This document shows, piece after piece, positions 1 to 8,531 of a stretch of DNA of 22,053 nt (the first letter of the stretch is position 1; every line of letters begins with the position of its first letter). Source of the stretch: CALHVR01 sp963528625 (GTDB lineage Bacteria; Fusobacteriota; Fusobacteriia; Fusobacteriales; Leptotrichiaceae); the NCBI GenBank assembly GCA_963528625.1, contig CAURVQ010000025.1, positions 1 through 22,053 of the forward strand. The letters are read 5' to 3'. Both the position numbers and the translations under genes were made by a program. The notes beneath the pieces are model-generated. The model was not told the origin of the DNA. It saw only the letters and a list, made by a program, of their open reading frames with translations, and did not search any database.

Positions 1-141
1 AATAAAATTTTTGTTAATTGGAAAGATATTGAAAAAAGTAAAGAAATATGTAGACAAAAAATTAAGATAGAGAAAAATACATTTATATTAAAGGAAATGA
101 TATTAAATGAAAAAGAGAAGTTAAACCCAATTATTAAATGA
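1..141 (+). CDS. C-terminal fragment of an unidentified protein (cut by window edge)
   Basis: An open frame runs from the first base to a TGA at 139-141 and gives the last 46 residues of a protein that begins upstream of the window. The fragment is lysine- and isoleucine-rich (for example VNWKDIEKSKEIC near its start, ending LNPIIK), with no recognisable motif, membrane segment or catalytic signature. Its stop lies just before the ribosome binding site of the next gene, so the two are probably co-transcribed. It could also be a chance open frame, but the continuous reading and tight spacing to the next gene favour a real gene end. No function can be assigned. Confidence 0.5.
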   Translation, partial: NKIFVNWKDIEKSKEICRQKIKIEKNTFILKEMILNEKEKLNPIIK

Positions 142-152
142 AGGGAGGAATA

Positions 153-1106
153 ATGGAAATAATAGTAATGATAAATATTTTGCTTATGATATTTTTCTTT
201 GTATTAGCGTTTATGTCAATAAGATATTTTATAAATCAAATTGAAAAATATCCAAGAGTTACATTAGAAGATGTGTACGCAAGTAAAAAATTAAGACAAA
301 AATATAATATTTTAAATAAAAAAGATCCAAAGGATTATGGGTATGAATTTGAGGAAATTGCGTATAAATCTGGGAAGATACAACTTTATGGTTGGTGGAT
401 AAAGTCGGAAAGAGCAACTAAAACGATGATGCTTTGTCATGGAAGAAAAGTGAATAGACTGGCTTCATTACAATATTTACAAATATTTAAAGAAATAGGT
501 TTAGATAAAGAATACAATTTTTTTATTCCAGATCTTAGAAATTCGGGGAAATCTGATGTTGCGAAAACAAAATTAGGATATAATTTTGCGATGGATATAA
601 ATCATACGATGGAAATGTTACAAGATAAGTTTGGACAAAATAGGTTTGTACTTTTTGGTCAATCACAAGGAGGAATGGGAGTTTCTATTGTTTCAAGATT
701 TTATACAAGAAATTTAAAAAAAAGAGGTATAAAAATAGAAAAAATAATACTTGATAGTTCAATTTCAAATGTGAAAAAGCGTATAAAAGAGGATGCTCAA
801 AAAAGAAAAGTTCCTAAATTTATAGCAAGTGTTGTAATAAGAATTTTTAATATTAGAGTTGGAAATCGTTTAGATAAGTTAAGATTATCATATTTATTAA
901 AAAGAATTCCTACTTTAATAATTCAGTCAAAAGGAGATAAAGCAACAACTTATTCAATGTTAATGGGTGAAATGAAACATTTAAAAGATAATAAGCTAAT
1001 TCAATTAAAAGTGTTTGAAAAAGGAAGTCACACAAGAATTTATGCTGAAGAAAATAATAAAAATGAATATAGTCAAATAATTTTTAATTTTTTGAAAGAA
1101 AAATAA
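153..1106 (+). CDS. Membrane-anchored alpha/beta hydrolase
   Basis: This is probably a serine hydrolase of the alpha/beta fold, anchored by one N-terminal membrane segment (about residues 3-20); the substrate is unknown. Counting from the ATG at 153, the nucleophile elbow is G-Q-S-Q-G with Ser171. A likely acid is Asp262 (in QSKGD) and the catalytic His is His293 (in KGSHTR), so the triad is in the expected order. The oxyanion-region strand reads MMLCHGR. Length (317 aa) suits the family of exported or membrane-tethered hydrolases of AT-rich Firmicutes and Fusobacteria. An in-frame ATG at 138 overlaps the upstream stop, but the AAGGGAGG Shine-Dalgarno at 141-148 sits inside that extension and points to 153 as the real start. 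Family is fairly sure; substrate is not. Confidence 0.8.
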   Translation: MEIIVMINILLMIFFFVLAFMSIRYFINQIEKYPRVTLEDVYASKKLRQKYNILNKKDPKDYGYEFEEIAYKSGKIQLYGWWIKSERATKTMMLCHGRKVNRLASLQYLQIFKEIGLDKEYNFFIPDLRNSGKSDVAKTKLGYNFAMDINHTMEMLQDKFGQNRFVLFGQSQGGMGVSIVSRFYTRNLKKRGIKIEKIILDSSISNVKKRIKEDAQKRKVPKFIASVVIRIFNIRVGNRLDKLRLSYLLKRIPTLIIQSKGDKATTYSMLMGEMKHLKDNKLIQLKVFEKGSHTRIYAEENNKNEYSQIIFNFLKEK

Positions 1107-1165
1107 GAAAAATTTTAAAAAATGTGTTAAAATATAAGAGTATATTTTATTAAGATGGAGATGTA

Positions 1166-2494
1166 ATGTTAAAAAAAGGAAAAGAATTGAGAAGAAATAC
1201 TTACTTTATATATGGATTGGGTGTGGCATATTTCATATTAGACCAACTATATAATCAATGGGCAATGTACTATTATTTGCCACCAACTTCGGAAAAAAAT
1301 TTAGTTCCATTATTAAAGCCACAATATTTGGTAATAGCATTTGTAATAGCAAGACTGATTGATGCTATATCAGATCCACTTGTTGGATATTGGTCGGACA
1401 ATTCAAAGTCCAAATATGGAAAAAGAAGTTCTTTTATGGGAATAGGAGCTTTACCGCTTGGAATTTTAATGATATTGTACTTTTATCCACCAAAATCTAA
1501 TCAATTATTGACACTTATATATTTATCAATAGTTGGAGGCTTATTTTTTATGGCATACACATTGGTTGGTGCACCGTATAATGCGTTAATCCCTGATTTA
1601 GCAAAAACAAAAAATGAAAGATTGACATTGTCAACAGTACAATCAACATTTAGACTTATATTTACTGCCTTTGCGGTAATTGTTCCCGGAATATTAATAA
1701 AGATATTTGGAAATGGAAATACTGAAATTGGAATAAGAAAAACAATAATTTTATTAACAATTATTTCAATTTCACTTGTTTATGTTTGTATATTTTTTTT
1801 AAAAGAAAATCAAATAGTTGAGAATAAAACTAATGAAAATAAAAAACTATCTTTTAAAAAAGCGTTTAAATATTTATACGATAAAGAAATAATGTTTTAT
1901 TTTATAGCACTTTTCTTTTTCTTTAGTGGATTTAATGTTTTGCGTAGTGTCTTAACATATTATTTAACGATTGTTATGAAATCGCCATTAAGTAATATTA
2001 CTTTGGTATCAGCAATATTATTTGGAGTTGCGGGTTTATCGTTTCCAATAACAAAAAAATTAGGAGAAAAATATTTATATAAAAATATATTGATCGGAGA
2101 TATTTTATTATTAGTTGTTGGAACAGTAGGATTAATTTTTGTAAATGAAAAAACAAGTTATTTAGCATATATAATGTTTATAATTTGTGGATTGGGATTG
2201 AGTGGGGCTGCATTTATATTTCCACAAGCGATGCTTAGTGAAATAACATCAAGACTGGTTGAAACAAAAAAAGTTAGTTTGGAAGGATTTTTGTTTGGAA
2301 TACAAGGGTTATTCTTAAAATTAGCATTTTTAGTACAACAAGTAATTTTAGCTTTAGTAATTGTGTTAGGAAGTAAAAAAGCTGAAAATGGATTGCGAAC
2401 AGCAACAAATATTGGAGTGAAATTGTCACTAATAATCGCTTTAATATTTTTTGTAGTATCATTGATATTTTATAATTTAAAAAAAGAAGATTAA
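1166..2494 (+). CDS. GPH-family (MelB-like) sugar:cation symporter
   Basis: A 442-residue inner-membrane transporter with about 12 hydrophobic segments, of the glycoside-pentoside-hexuronide:cation family. The diagnostic stretch near residues 63-88 contains DAISDPLVG followed by a Gly-Lys-Arg loop. In MelB the two aspartates of this motif (here Asp66 and Asp70) help form the cation site, so cation coupling is likely retained. A long internal hydrophilic loop around residues 216-232 separates the two six-helix halves. The substrate cannot be read from sequence; a sugar or glycoside is the family expectation. A GATGGAG ribosome binding site precedes the ATG, and the next gene begins 18 nt after the stop, so it may share a transcript with the transketolase genes, which would fit carbohydrate uptake feeding pentose-phosphate metabolism. 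Confidence 0.85.
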   Translation: MLKKGKELRRNTYFIYGLGVAYFILDQLYNQWAMYYYLPPTSEKNLVPLLKPQYLVIAFVIARLIDAISDPLVGYWSDNSKSKYGKRSSFMGIGALPLGILMILYFYPPKSNQLLTLIYLSIVGGLFFMAYTLVGAPYNALIPDLAKTKNERLTLSTVQSTFRLIFTAFAVIVPGILIKIFGNGNTEIGIRKTIILLTIISISLVYVCIFFLKENQIVENKTNENKKLSFKKAFKYLYDKEIMFYFIALFFFFSGFNVLRSVLTYYLTIVMKSPLSNITLVSAILFGVAGLSFPITKKLGEKYLYKNILIGDILLLVVGTVGLIFVNEKTSYLAYIMFIICGLGLSGAAFIFPQAMLSEITSRLVETKKVSLEGFLFGIQGLFLKLAFLVQQVILALVIVLGSKKAENGLRTATNIGVKLSLIIALIFFVVSLIFYNLKKED

Positions 2495-2512
2495 AAAAAT
2501 TAGGAGGTTTTT

Positions 2513-3322
2513 ATGGAAATCAAAGAAATGCAATTAATTGCAAAAGAAATGAGAAAAGACATTATTGAAATGATTTACAGAGCAAAATCAGGACATCCGG
2601 GAGGGTCGTTATCAATCGCCGATATTTTATCAGTATTATATTGGAAAGAAATGAATGTTGACCCAAAAAATCCTAAAATGGAAAATAGGGATAGATTGGT
2701 TTTAAGTAAAGGGCATGCAGCACCGGCTTTATATGCCGCATTAATGGAAAAAGGATATATTAGTAAAGAATTAATTCCTACATTGAGAAAATGGCATTCA
2801 CCATTACAAGGACATCCTGATATGAAAAAAGTAGCTGGAGTTGAAATTTCAACAGGTTCATTGGGGCAAGGGTTGTCAGTTGCAAATGGAATGGCATTAA
2901 ATTCAAAAATATTCAAAAATGATTATAGAGTTTATGCAATTTTAGGAGATGGAGAATTACAAGAAGGTCAAGTATGGGAAGCAGTAATGTCGGCAGCACA
3001 TTATAAATTAGATAATTTAGTAGCATTTGTTGATTATAATAATTTACAAATTGATGGAAATGTATCAGATGTAATGGATGTTGCTTCAGTTTCTGAAAAA
3101 TTTAAAGCATTTAATTGGCATACTATTGAAATTGATGGACATAATTATGAAGAAATAATAAAAGCATTAGATGAAGCTAGAACAGTAAAAGGGAAACCAA
3201 CAGCGATTGTAGCAAATACAGTAAAAGGTAAAGGTGTTTCATTTATGGAAAATAACGGTGGATTCCATGGTGCAGCTCCAAATGATGAGCAATATAAACA
3301 AGCTATGGAAGAATTAAAATAG
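2513..3322 (+). CDS. Transketolase, N-terminal (ThDP-binding) subunit
   Basis: This is the first half of a split transketolase, which transfers two-carbon ketol units between sugar phosphates in the non-oxidative pentose phosphate pathway. The 269 residues cover the thiamine-diphosphate/Mg binding domain. The ThDP motif starts at GDGELQEGQ (residues 145-153) and ends at DYNNLQ (about 174-179), and the early SGHPGG (26-31) and KGHAAPALY (67-75) stretches are typical. Split transketolases are common in archaea and many anaerobes; the partner follows 12 nt downstream. A strong AGGAGG ribosome binding site precedes the ATG. It is complete, and the split is normal for the family rather than a frameshift, because each part has its own start and Shine-Dalgarno. 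Confidence 0.95.
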   Translation: MEIKEMQLIAKEMRKDIIEMIYRAKSGHPGGSLSIADILSVLYWKEMNVDPKNPKMENRDRLVLSKGHAAPALYAALMEKGYISKELIPTLRKWHSPLQGHPDMKKVAGVEISTGSLGQGLSVANGMALNSKIFKNDYRVYAILGDGELQEGQVWEAVMSAAHYKLDNLVAFVDYNNLQIDGNVSDVMDVASVSEKFKAFNWHTIEIDGHNYEEIIKALDEARTVKGKPTAIVANTVKGKGVSFMENNGGFHGAAPNDEQYKQAMEELK

Positions 3323-3334
3323 GAGGTTAAAAAA

Positions 3335-4264
3335 ATGGAAAAAAAATCAACTAGGCAAGCATATGGAGAGGCATTAGTAAAATTAGGAAAAGAAAATAAC
3401 GATGTAGTAGTATTAGAAGCAGATTTATCAAAATCAACAATGACAGCATATTTTAAAAAAGAATTTCCTGAAAGACATATAAATGTTGGAATTGCAGAAG
3501 CTGATATGATAGGAACAGCAGCAGGTTTTGCAACAACTGGTAAAATTCCTTTTGCTTCAACTTTTGCAATGTTTGCAGCAGGAAGAGCTTATGATCAAAT
3601 TAGAAATAGTGTAGCTTATCCTAAATTAAATGTTAAAATTTGTCCTACACATGCAGGAGTTTCGTTAGGAGAAGATGGAGGATCACATCAAGCTATAGAA
3701 GATGTGGCTTTAATGAGAGTAATTCCGGGAATGGTAGTTTTATCACCGGCAGATGCGACAGAAACAGAGCAAATGGTATTTGCTGCAGCAAAATATAATG
3801 GACCGGTTTATATAAGATTAGGAAGATTAAATATTCCTGTAATTTATGGAGATGACTATAAATTTAAAATAGGGAAAGCTCATACATTAAAAGATGGAAA
3901 TGATGTAGCAATTTTAGCGACAGGATTAATGGTTTACGAAGCATTAGAAGCAGCTAAATTATTAGAAGCTGAAGGAGTAAAAGCAAGAGTAATTAATATA
4001 TCAACAATTAAACCATTAGACGAAGAAACAGTATTAAAAGCAGCAAAAGAATGTAAATTTATTGTAACAAGTGAAGAACATTCGGTAATTGGTGGATTGG
4101 GAGGAGCAGTATCAGAATTTTTATCTGAAACATATCCAACAAAAGTAATTAAACACGGTGTTTATGATGAATTTGGACAAAGTGCTGATGGAGATACAAT
4201 GTTAAATAATTACAAATTGAGAGCAAAAGATATAGTGGAAATTGTACTAAAAAATAATAAATAA
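3335..4264 (+). CDS. Transketolase, C-terminal subunit
   Basis: This is the partner half of the split transketolase (309 aa), holding the pyrimidine-binding and C-terminal domains. The catalytic glutamate that activates the ThDP aminopyrimidine is Glu55 in NVGIAEADM, followed by the GTAAGFATTG and FASTFAMF stretches usual for this domain and by SLGEDGGSHQ. It is preceded by its own AGGAGGT ribosome binding site starting at the upstream stop codon, so the two subunits are translated in step. It resembles 1-deoxyxylulose-5-phosphate synthase distantly, but the two-gene arrangement and the lengths fit transketolase. No abnormal features are seen. Confidence 0.95.
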   Translation: MEKKSTRQAYGEALVKLGKENNDVVVLEADLSKSTMTAYFKKEFPERHINVGIAEADMIGTAAGFATTGKIPFASTFAMFAAGRAYDQIRNSVAYPKLNVKICPTHAGVSLGEDGGSHQAIEDVALMRVIPGMVVLSPADATETEQMVFAAAKYNGPVYIRLGRLNIPVIYGDDYKFKIGKAHTLKDGNDVAILATGLMVYEALEAAKLLEAEGVKARVINISTIKPLDEETVLKAAKECKFIVTSEEHSVIGGLGGAVSEFLSETYPTKVIKHGVYDEFGQSADGDTMLNNYKLRAKDIVEIVLKNNK

Positions 4265-4295
4265 TTAAAGGAACAAAAATGGAGGTAATAAGGCA

Positions 4296-5240
4296 ATGTT
4301 TAATCCTATTAAAGAAACATTTAGAAATATATTTAAGGAGAAAAGATTATTCTTTTCATCATTTTTATCGTTAATAGTCGTGTTTATATTGTTAGACACA
4401 TTTATATTTGGAATTTTTAATTTGAATGATTTTAAGTCTAAGATGGAAAATTCAAATCAAGGAATTGTTTATGTCAAAACGATGACGCAAGAAGAAATTA
4501 CAAATTTTCAAGGGAAATTATTACAGATAAAAGGAATAGAGTCTATAAAATATACTTCTAAAGAAAAGGCATTACAATCATTAGAAGGAGAATTAAATGT
4601 TGACTTATCAGAAGAAGAAAATCCATTATTAGATAGTTTTTACATTTATATTGGGAAAAATGTTGATGCAAATCAATTAAAGAGTGAATTACAAAAAAAT
4701 CCGGAAGTAGAAGAAGTTGATTTAAGAGCAGATGAAATTAACAAAATGAATACTTTTAGTAAAAAATTAGATAATGTCTTACTTTATGGTGGAATAGGAA
4801 TATTAATATTTACTGTAATTTTATTATCTAACATAACAAGTTTTACAGTTAGAGCTAGAAGAAATGAAATTAGAGATTTAGTAGCTTCAGGAGTTAAAGG
4901 AATTGCAATTAAATTTACATTCTTTTTAGAAGGACTATTATTAGTAATTTTAACTTCATTAATTGGATTTTATGGATTTTATAGACTACAGTTATTTGTT
5001 GTTGAAGGATTAACAATATTAAATTCTAATATCATCTCAAATTCAACATTTAAAGAATTGTTAGGAATATATTTATTCTCGTTAGCATTAGGATTATTAA
5101 TTATTATTTATTCAAATTTCATTGGATTACATGGATATTATAGAAAGAAAAAAATAAAAGAAGTAAAAGATGATAAAAAAGAAAAAATTGAAGAAGAAAA
5201 AATAGAAAATGAAGCGAAAGAAGAAAATAATAATAATTAG
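4296..5240 (+). CDS. ftsX: Cell-division membrane protein FtsX
   Basis: This is the membrane subunit of the FtsEX division complex, which couples ATP hydrolysis in FtsE to activation of peptidoglycan hydrolases outside the membrane. The topology fits: one N-terminal helix (about 19-41), a large extracytoplasmic domain (about 42-158), then three helices (about 161-183, 207-228 and 254-276). The cytoplasmic signature after helix 2 reads TSFTVRARRNEIRDLVASG, matching the FtsX family pattern. The C-terminus (about 283-314) is an unusual highly charged Lys/Glu tail ending in a run of Asn. No ftsE lies next to it; the preceding genes are the transketolase halves. The following gene is an EnvC-like activator, which is the expected extracytoplasmic partner. 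An ATGGAGG ribosome binding site lies about 10 nt before the start. Confidence 0.88.
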   Translation: MFNPIKETFRNIFKEKRLFFSSFLSLIVVFILLDTFIFGIFNLNDFKSKMENSNQGIVYVKTMTQEEITNFQGKLLQIKGIESIKYTSKEKALQSLEGELNVDLSEEENPLLDSFYIYIGKNVDANQLKSELQKNPEVEEVDLRADEINKMNTFSKKLDNVLLYGGIGILIFTVILLSNITSFTVRARRNEIRDLVASGVKGIAIKFTFFLEGLLLVILTSLIGFYGFYRLQLFVVEGLTILNSNIISNSTFKELLGIYLFSLALGLLIIIYSNFIGLHGYYRKKKIKEVKDDKKEKIEEEKIENEAKEENNNN

Positions 5241-5249
5241 GAGTATGTA

Positions 5250-6617
5250 ATGAAAAAGACTATAATAAAATTATTTTTATTTTCTTGTACTGTATTTTTA
5301 ATGTTTGGAGATCAAATAGATAAAAATAAAAAAAGAATTCAACAGATAGATAGTCAAGTTAGTAAAAATAATAAAAAAATTAGTGCAAATAAAGGTGAAA
5401 TAAGTAAAGCAAAAAAAGATGAAAATACGACACTTTCACAAGTAAAAGTATTAGATGAAAATATATCAAAACTACAAAATGAGTATAATATAGCAGAAAA
5501 AAGATATAGAGATATTTTAGCAAAAATAGGAATTAATACTGAAAATATTAATGCGAATATAGCTGAAATTAATAGAAATACAGAAATTATAAATGTAACA
5601 AAAGAAGATTTATATAATAAAATTAGAATTTGGGATAAAATTAGGAAAAAAAGTGAAATGTCTAAAAATTTAGGTGTTTCATCATCATCAGTGCAAAATA
5701 AAAAAAGACATGATTTAAAAATATTATTTAATAAGCAAAAAGATTACATTTTAAGTGTAGAAGATATTAAAAAAGGTGTTGAAAATCAAAAAAATAAAGA
5801 AGAATCGCTAAAAGCTAAAAATCAATTGGAAGCAAATGAAGTAAATAATGCTAAAAATGATTTAGAAAGAAAAAGTAAAGAGTTAAATGCACTAAAAGCT
5901 GAAAAAAATAAATTAATATCACAACTTAGAATGAAACAAGCAACATTAAATACTGAAAATAAAAAAATAGAAAAAAATAATTCTCAATTAGCAGCAGAGA
6001 AGAAAAAATTAAATGCACAAATTCAAGCTATAATCCAAAGAGCGATAAGAGAAAGACAACTTGCAATTAAAAAAGCTGAAGAAGAGAAAAGAGCTCGTGC
6101 GGCAGCTTCATCTCCAACTGTTCAAAAAAGTACAGGAACAGCTAGAGGAAGTTCTAGCGATTTAGCTGGTAAAAAAGGTTCAAATCAACACACAACAGCT
6201 ACACAACAAACAACAAAACCTACAGATAATGTACAAGTGCCAAAAAGTACAGGAAGTTTAATCCGTCCAATTTCAGGGGCAATAGTTGTTAATTTTGGAC
6301 AAGAAAAAGTGGTAGGACTAAAAAGTAATGGAGTTGAAATTAGAGGATCTGCCGGACAAGCGGTTAAAGCTGCAGATAGTGGAATTGTAATTTATGCAGG
6401 AGCATTGAGTAATTTAGGAAGTGTTGTTATAATTGACCACGGTTCATTAGTTACAGTATATGGGAATTTAGCTGGAATTTCTGTAAGCAAAGGGTCAAGT
6501 GTTTCAAAAGGTCAAACGATAGGAACTTTAGGATATGATCAAACAACTAAACAACCTAATCTTTATTTTGAAGTTCGTAAAGGTGTAAATATTGTAAATC
6601 CTATGGGATTCATTTAA
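5250..6617 (+). CDS. envC: EnvC-like murein hydrolase activator with degenerate LytM domain
   Basis: An exported 455-residue protein with a short hydrophobic signal sequence (about 1-20), long Lys/Glu/Asn-rich coiled coils (about 22-285), a Ser/Thr/Gln-rich linker (about 286-336) and a C-terminal LytM/peptidase-M23-like domain (about 337-455). In active M23 enzymes the zinc ligands lie in HxGxD, YxHL and HLHFE motifs. Here the equivalent places read NGVE (360-363), YGNL (404-407) and NLYFEV (437-442), so the ligands are gone. That is the pattern of E. coli EnvC, which does not cut peptidoglycan but activates amidases under FtsEX control. The gene lies 9 nt after ftsX, supporting this role. 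An uncharacterised exported coiled-coil protein is the alternative. A terminator follows. Confidence 0.87.
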   Translation: MKKTIIKLFLFSCTVFLMFGDQIDKNKKRIQQIDSQVSKNNKKISANKGEISKAKKDENTTLSQVKVLDENISKLQNEYNIAEKRYRDILAKIGINTENINANIAEINRNTEIINVTKEDLYNKIRIWDKIRKKSEMSKNLGVSSSSVQNKKRHDLKILFNKQKDYILSVEDIKKGVENQKNKEESLKAKNQLEANEVNNAKNDLERKSKELNALKAEKNKLISQLRMKQATLNTENKKIEKNNSQLAAEKKKLNAQIQAIIQRAIRERQLAIKKAEEEKRARAAASSPTVQKSTGTARGSSSDLAGKKGSNQHTTATQQTTKPTDNVQVPKSTGSLIRPISGAIVVNFGQEKVVGLKSNGVEIRGSAGQAVKAADSGIVIYAGALSNLGSVVIIDHGSLVTVYGNLAGISVSKGSSVSKGQTIGTLGYDQTTKQPNLYFEVRKGVNIVNPMGFI

Positions 6618-6629
6618 TATATTAAAATT

Positions 6630-6680
6630 AAAGTACCGGAAATTATGTTAAAAACATAAAACGGTACTTTTTAATTTTAT
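6630..6680 (+). terminator. Rho-independent terminator after envC
   Basis: A perfect 9-bp stem AAAGTACCG (6630-6638) / CGGTACTTT (6662-6670) encloses a loop that can itself pair TTATGTT (6643-6649) with AACATAA (6653-6659). A T-rich tract follows the stem. It separates the ftsX-envC unit from the cbiMNQO promoter. Confidence 0.8.
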
Positions 6681-6774
6681 ATCAATAAAATTTTGATAAA
6701 AAAGTTATATTTGAGTATAAAAATAAAATGTATCCCACACCTTGCAAACACATAAAAAACATAGAATACTTTTA

Positions 6775-6802
6775 TTGACAAAATAAAAAAAATGAGTATA
6801 AT
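6775..6802 (+). promoter_or_regulatory. Sigma70-type promoter of the cbiMNQO operon
   Basis: A consensus -35 TTGACA (6775-6780) and a consensus -10 TATAAT (6797-6802) are separated by 16 bp. Transcription would start near 6809, leaving a leader of about 28 nt containing the AGGAGG ribosome binding site at 6826-6831. That leader is far too short to hold a cobalamin riboswitch, so regulation, if any, would have to act at the DNA level. The interval 6681-6774 shows no gene and no clear operator. Confidence 0.85.
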
Positions 6803-6836
6803 AAAAGAAAGTACATAAAATTTTTAGGAGGAAAAT

Positions 6837-7559
6837 ATGAAAAAAATTAAATTATTAGTATTAATGTCTTTATTACTAATTGGGGTAAACAGTTTTTCTA
6901 TGCACATTATGGAAGGATTTTTACCGATTAAATGGGCAGCATTGTGGTTTGTAGTTTGTATACCGTTTTGGGTACTAGGAATAAGAAAGTTAAAAGTATT
7001 ATCAAAAGGGAGTAGCCAAGAAAAAATGATGTTAGGATTAGCGGGTGCATTTATTTTTGTATTGTCTGCATTAAAAATACCGTCAGTTACAGGAAGTTCG
7101 TCACATCCAACAGGAGTAGGATTATCAGCAATTTTATACGGCCCTTATGTAACTTCAATTTTAGGAACTATCGTATTGATTTTCCAAGCGGGATTACTTG
7201 CACACGGTGGATTTACAACATTAGGAGCAAACAGCTTTTCAATGGCAATTGTTGGACCAATAGTTGCGTTTGTAGTATATAAATTATTGAAAAATAAAAA
7301 TAAATCAGTAGCAGTTTTTGCAGCGGCAGCATTAGGAGATTTATTTACTTATGTGGTGACTGCAATTCAATTAGCTTTAGCAAATCCATCTGCAACTGGA
7401 GGATTTACAGAATCATTAATTAAATTTTTAATGGTATTTGCTGTAACACAAATTCCTTTAGCTATAATTGAAGGATTATTAACAAATATAATTGTAAATA
7501 TATTAGATAAATATGAAGTAATGGATAATAATGAAAAAGTAGCAGAGGTGACAGAATAA
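6837..7559 (+). CDS. cbiM: Cobalt ECF transporter substrate-specific component CbiM
   Basis: This is the S-component that captures Co2+ for the CbiMNQO energy-coupling-factor importer in the cytoplasmic membrane. It has a cleavable-looking signal peptide (residues 1-21, ending NSFS) followed at once by MHIMEGFLP. In this family the mature N-terminus Met-His-x-Met inserts into the protein and His supplies a metal ligand, here His23 of the precursor. Later conserved stretches include SSSHPTGVGL (about 88-97) and the hydrophobic segments around GLLAHGGFTTLGAN. Length (240 aa) suits CbiM with a leader peptide. Its stop overlaps the cbiN start by one base. Nickel-type CbiM homologues exist, but CbiN and the cobalamin genes downstream favour cobalt. 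Confidence 0.95.
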   Translation: MKKIKLLVLMSLLLIGVNSFSMHIMEGFLPIKWAALWFVVCIPFWVLGIRKLKVLSKGSSQEKMMLGLAGAFIFVLSALKIPSVTGSSSHPTGVGLSAILYGPYVTSILGTIVLIFQAGLLAHGGFTTLGANSFSMAIVGPIVAFVVYKLLKNKNKSVAVFAAAALGDLFTYVVTAIQLALANPSATGGFTESLIKFLMVFAVTQIPLAIIEGLLTNIIVNILDKYEVMDNNEKVAEVTE

Positions 7560-7855
7560 TGAAAAAACAAAATGTAGCGAAAAAAAATATAATTTTATTA
7601 ATAATAATTTTAGTAATAGGAGTATTTCCGTTAGTTATGATTAAAGGATCAGACTTCGGAGGGGCAGACGGTAAAGCTGAAGAGTTAATCCAAGAAATTA
7701 ATCCAACTTATGAGCCTTGGGCAAAAAATATAATTGAGTTACCGGGTGGAGAAACAGAAAGTTTATTATTTGCACTTCAAGCAGCATTAGGAGCAGGAGT
7801 AATCGGTTATGTGTTAGGTTACTTAAGAGGAGAAAGAAAAAATGCTAATAGATAA
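7559..7855 (+). CDS. cbiN: Cobalt transport protein CbiN
   Basis: This is the small accessory membrane protein of the cobalt importer (98 aa), needed in the CbiMN module for metal loading. It has two transmembrane helices (about 10-27 and 68-88) joined by an extracytoplasmic loop carrying the family stretch SDFGGADGKAEE (31-42) and YEPWAKNI. The start overlaps the last base of cbiM and the end overlaps cbiQ by 14 nt, so translation is probably coupled. Presence of CbiN rather than NikN or NikL distinguishes this as a cobalt-type system. Nothing in it is unusual. Confidence 0.95.
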   Translation: MKKQNVAKKNIILLIIILVIGVFPLVMIKGSDFGGADGKAEELIQEINPTYEPWAKNIIELPGGETESLLFALQAALGAGVIGYVLGYLRGERKNANR

Positions 7856-8531
7856 AATTTCTTATAATAATCCTATGAGAGATATAAATCCTGGAATTAA
7901 AGTTTTATTTACTGTTGTTTTACTTTTTATACTATTATCGGTAGATAAAATGGAAATTTTTATTTTTAACTTTTTAATTTTTAACTTAATAATTAATAAA
8001 ATTTTAAAAGTATCGATTAAAGATATGATAAAGTTGTATTTAATTCCAGTATTTTTTCTATTAACTACACTTTTTTCATTGTTATTAGTTTCAGCTAATA
8101 TTACGATATTTTTAGGTAGAGCATTAGCAGCAATTTCAGTAGTTTATGCGTTAATTTGTTCGACACCGATTATTGATTTTGATTATGTTTTTATGAAAGT
8201 TAAAATGCCAAAAATATTTAGAGAAATGTTTTTGTTAGTATATAAATATATATTTATATTATTTGATGTGAAAGACAAAGGAATGAAAGCTCAAAAATCA
8301 AGATTGGGTTATAAGAATTTTAGAACGAGTATGAAATCTTTTACTACACTTGTAGTTTCTATATTTAATAAAACAACTTATTATAGTTATAATTCGTCAA
8401 AAGCATTGGAATCAAGACTGGGGAAAGAATTTTTGTTTTATCATAGAAAATATAGAAAAATAGGGAAAGAATCAATAATAATGCTTATTATAATAATACT
8501 GAATGTGATGATGGTGATAAAAAATGCTTAA
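7842..8531 (+). CDS. cbiQ: Cobalt ECF transporter transmembrane component CbiQ
   Basis: This is the T-component of the importer, linking the ATPase to CbiMN. The 229-residue protein has hydrophobic helices in its first half (about 20-110) and the two coupling-helix motifs of this family, AQKSRL (150-155) and ALESRL (188-193), whose arginines contact the ATPase grooves. A final hydrophobic helix lies at about 211-226. It starts inside the end of cbiN with a GAGGAG Shine-Dalgarno lying within cbiN, and overlaps cbiO by 8 nt. Sequence outside the coupling motifs is divergent, as is usual for T-components; assignment leans on context and those motifs. Confidence 0.92.
   Translation: MLIDKISYNNPMRDINPGIKVLFTVVLLFILLSVDKMEIFIFNFLIFNLIINKILKVSIKDMIKLYLIPVFFLLTTLFSLLLVSANITIFLGRALAAISVVYALICSTPIIDFDYVFMKVKMPKIFREMFLLVYKYIFILFDVKDKGMKAQKSRLGYKNFRTSMKSFTTLVVSIFNKTTYYSYNSSKALESRLGKEFLFYHRKYRKIGKESIIMLIIIILNVMMVIKNA

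Noticed and set aside
2513..4264. Transketolase interrupted by a frameshift
   Set aside because: Each half has its own strong ribosome binding site and start, and two-gene transketolases are normal in many anaerobes.
6681..6774. GC-richer patch near 6731-6750 upstream of the cbiM promoter as an operator or RNA element
   Set aside because: It has no symmetry, no riboswitch motif and no open frame; it may be a remnant or chance.
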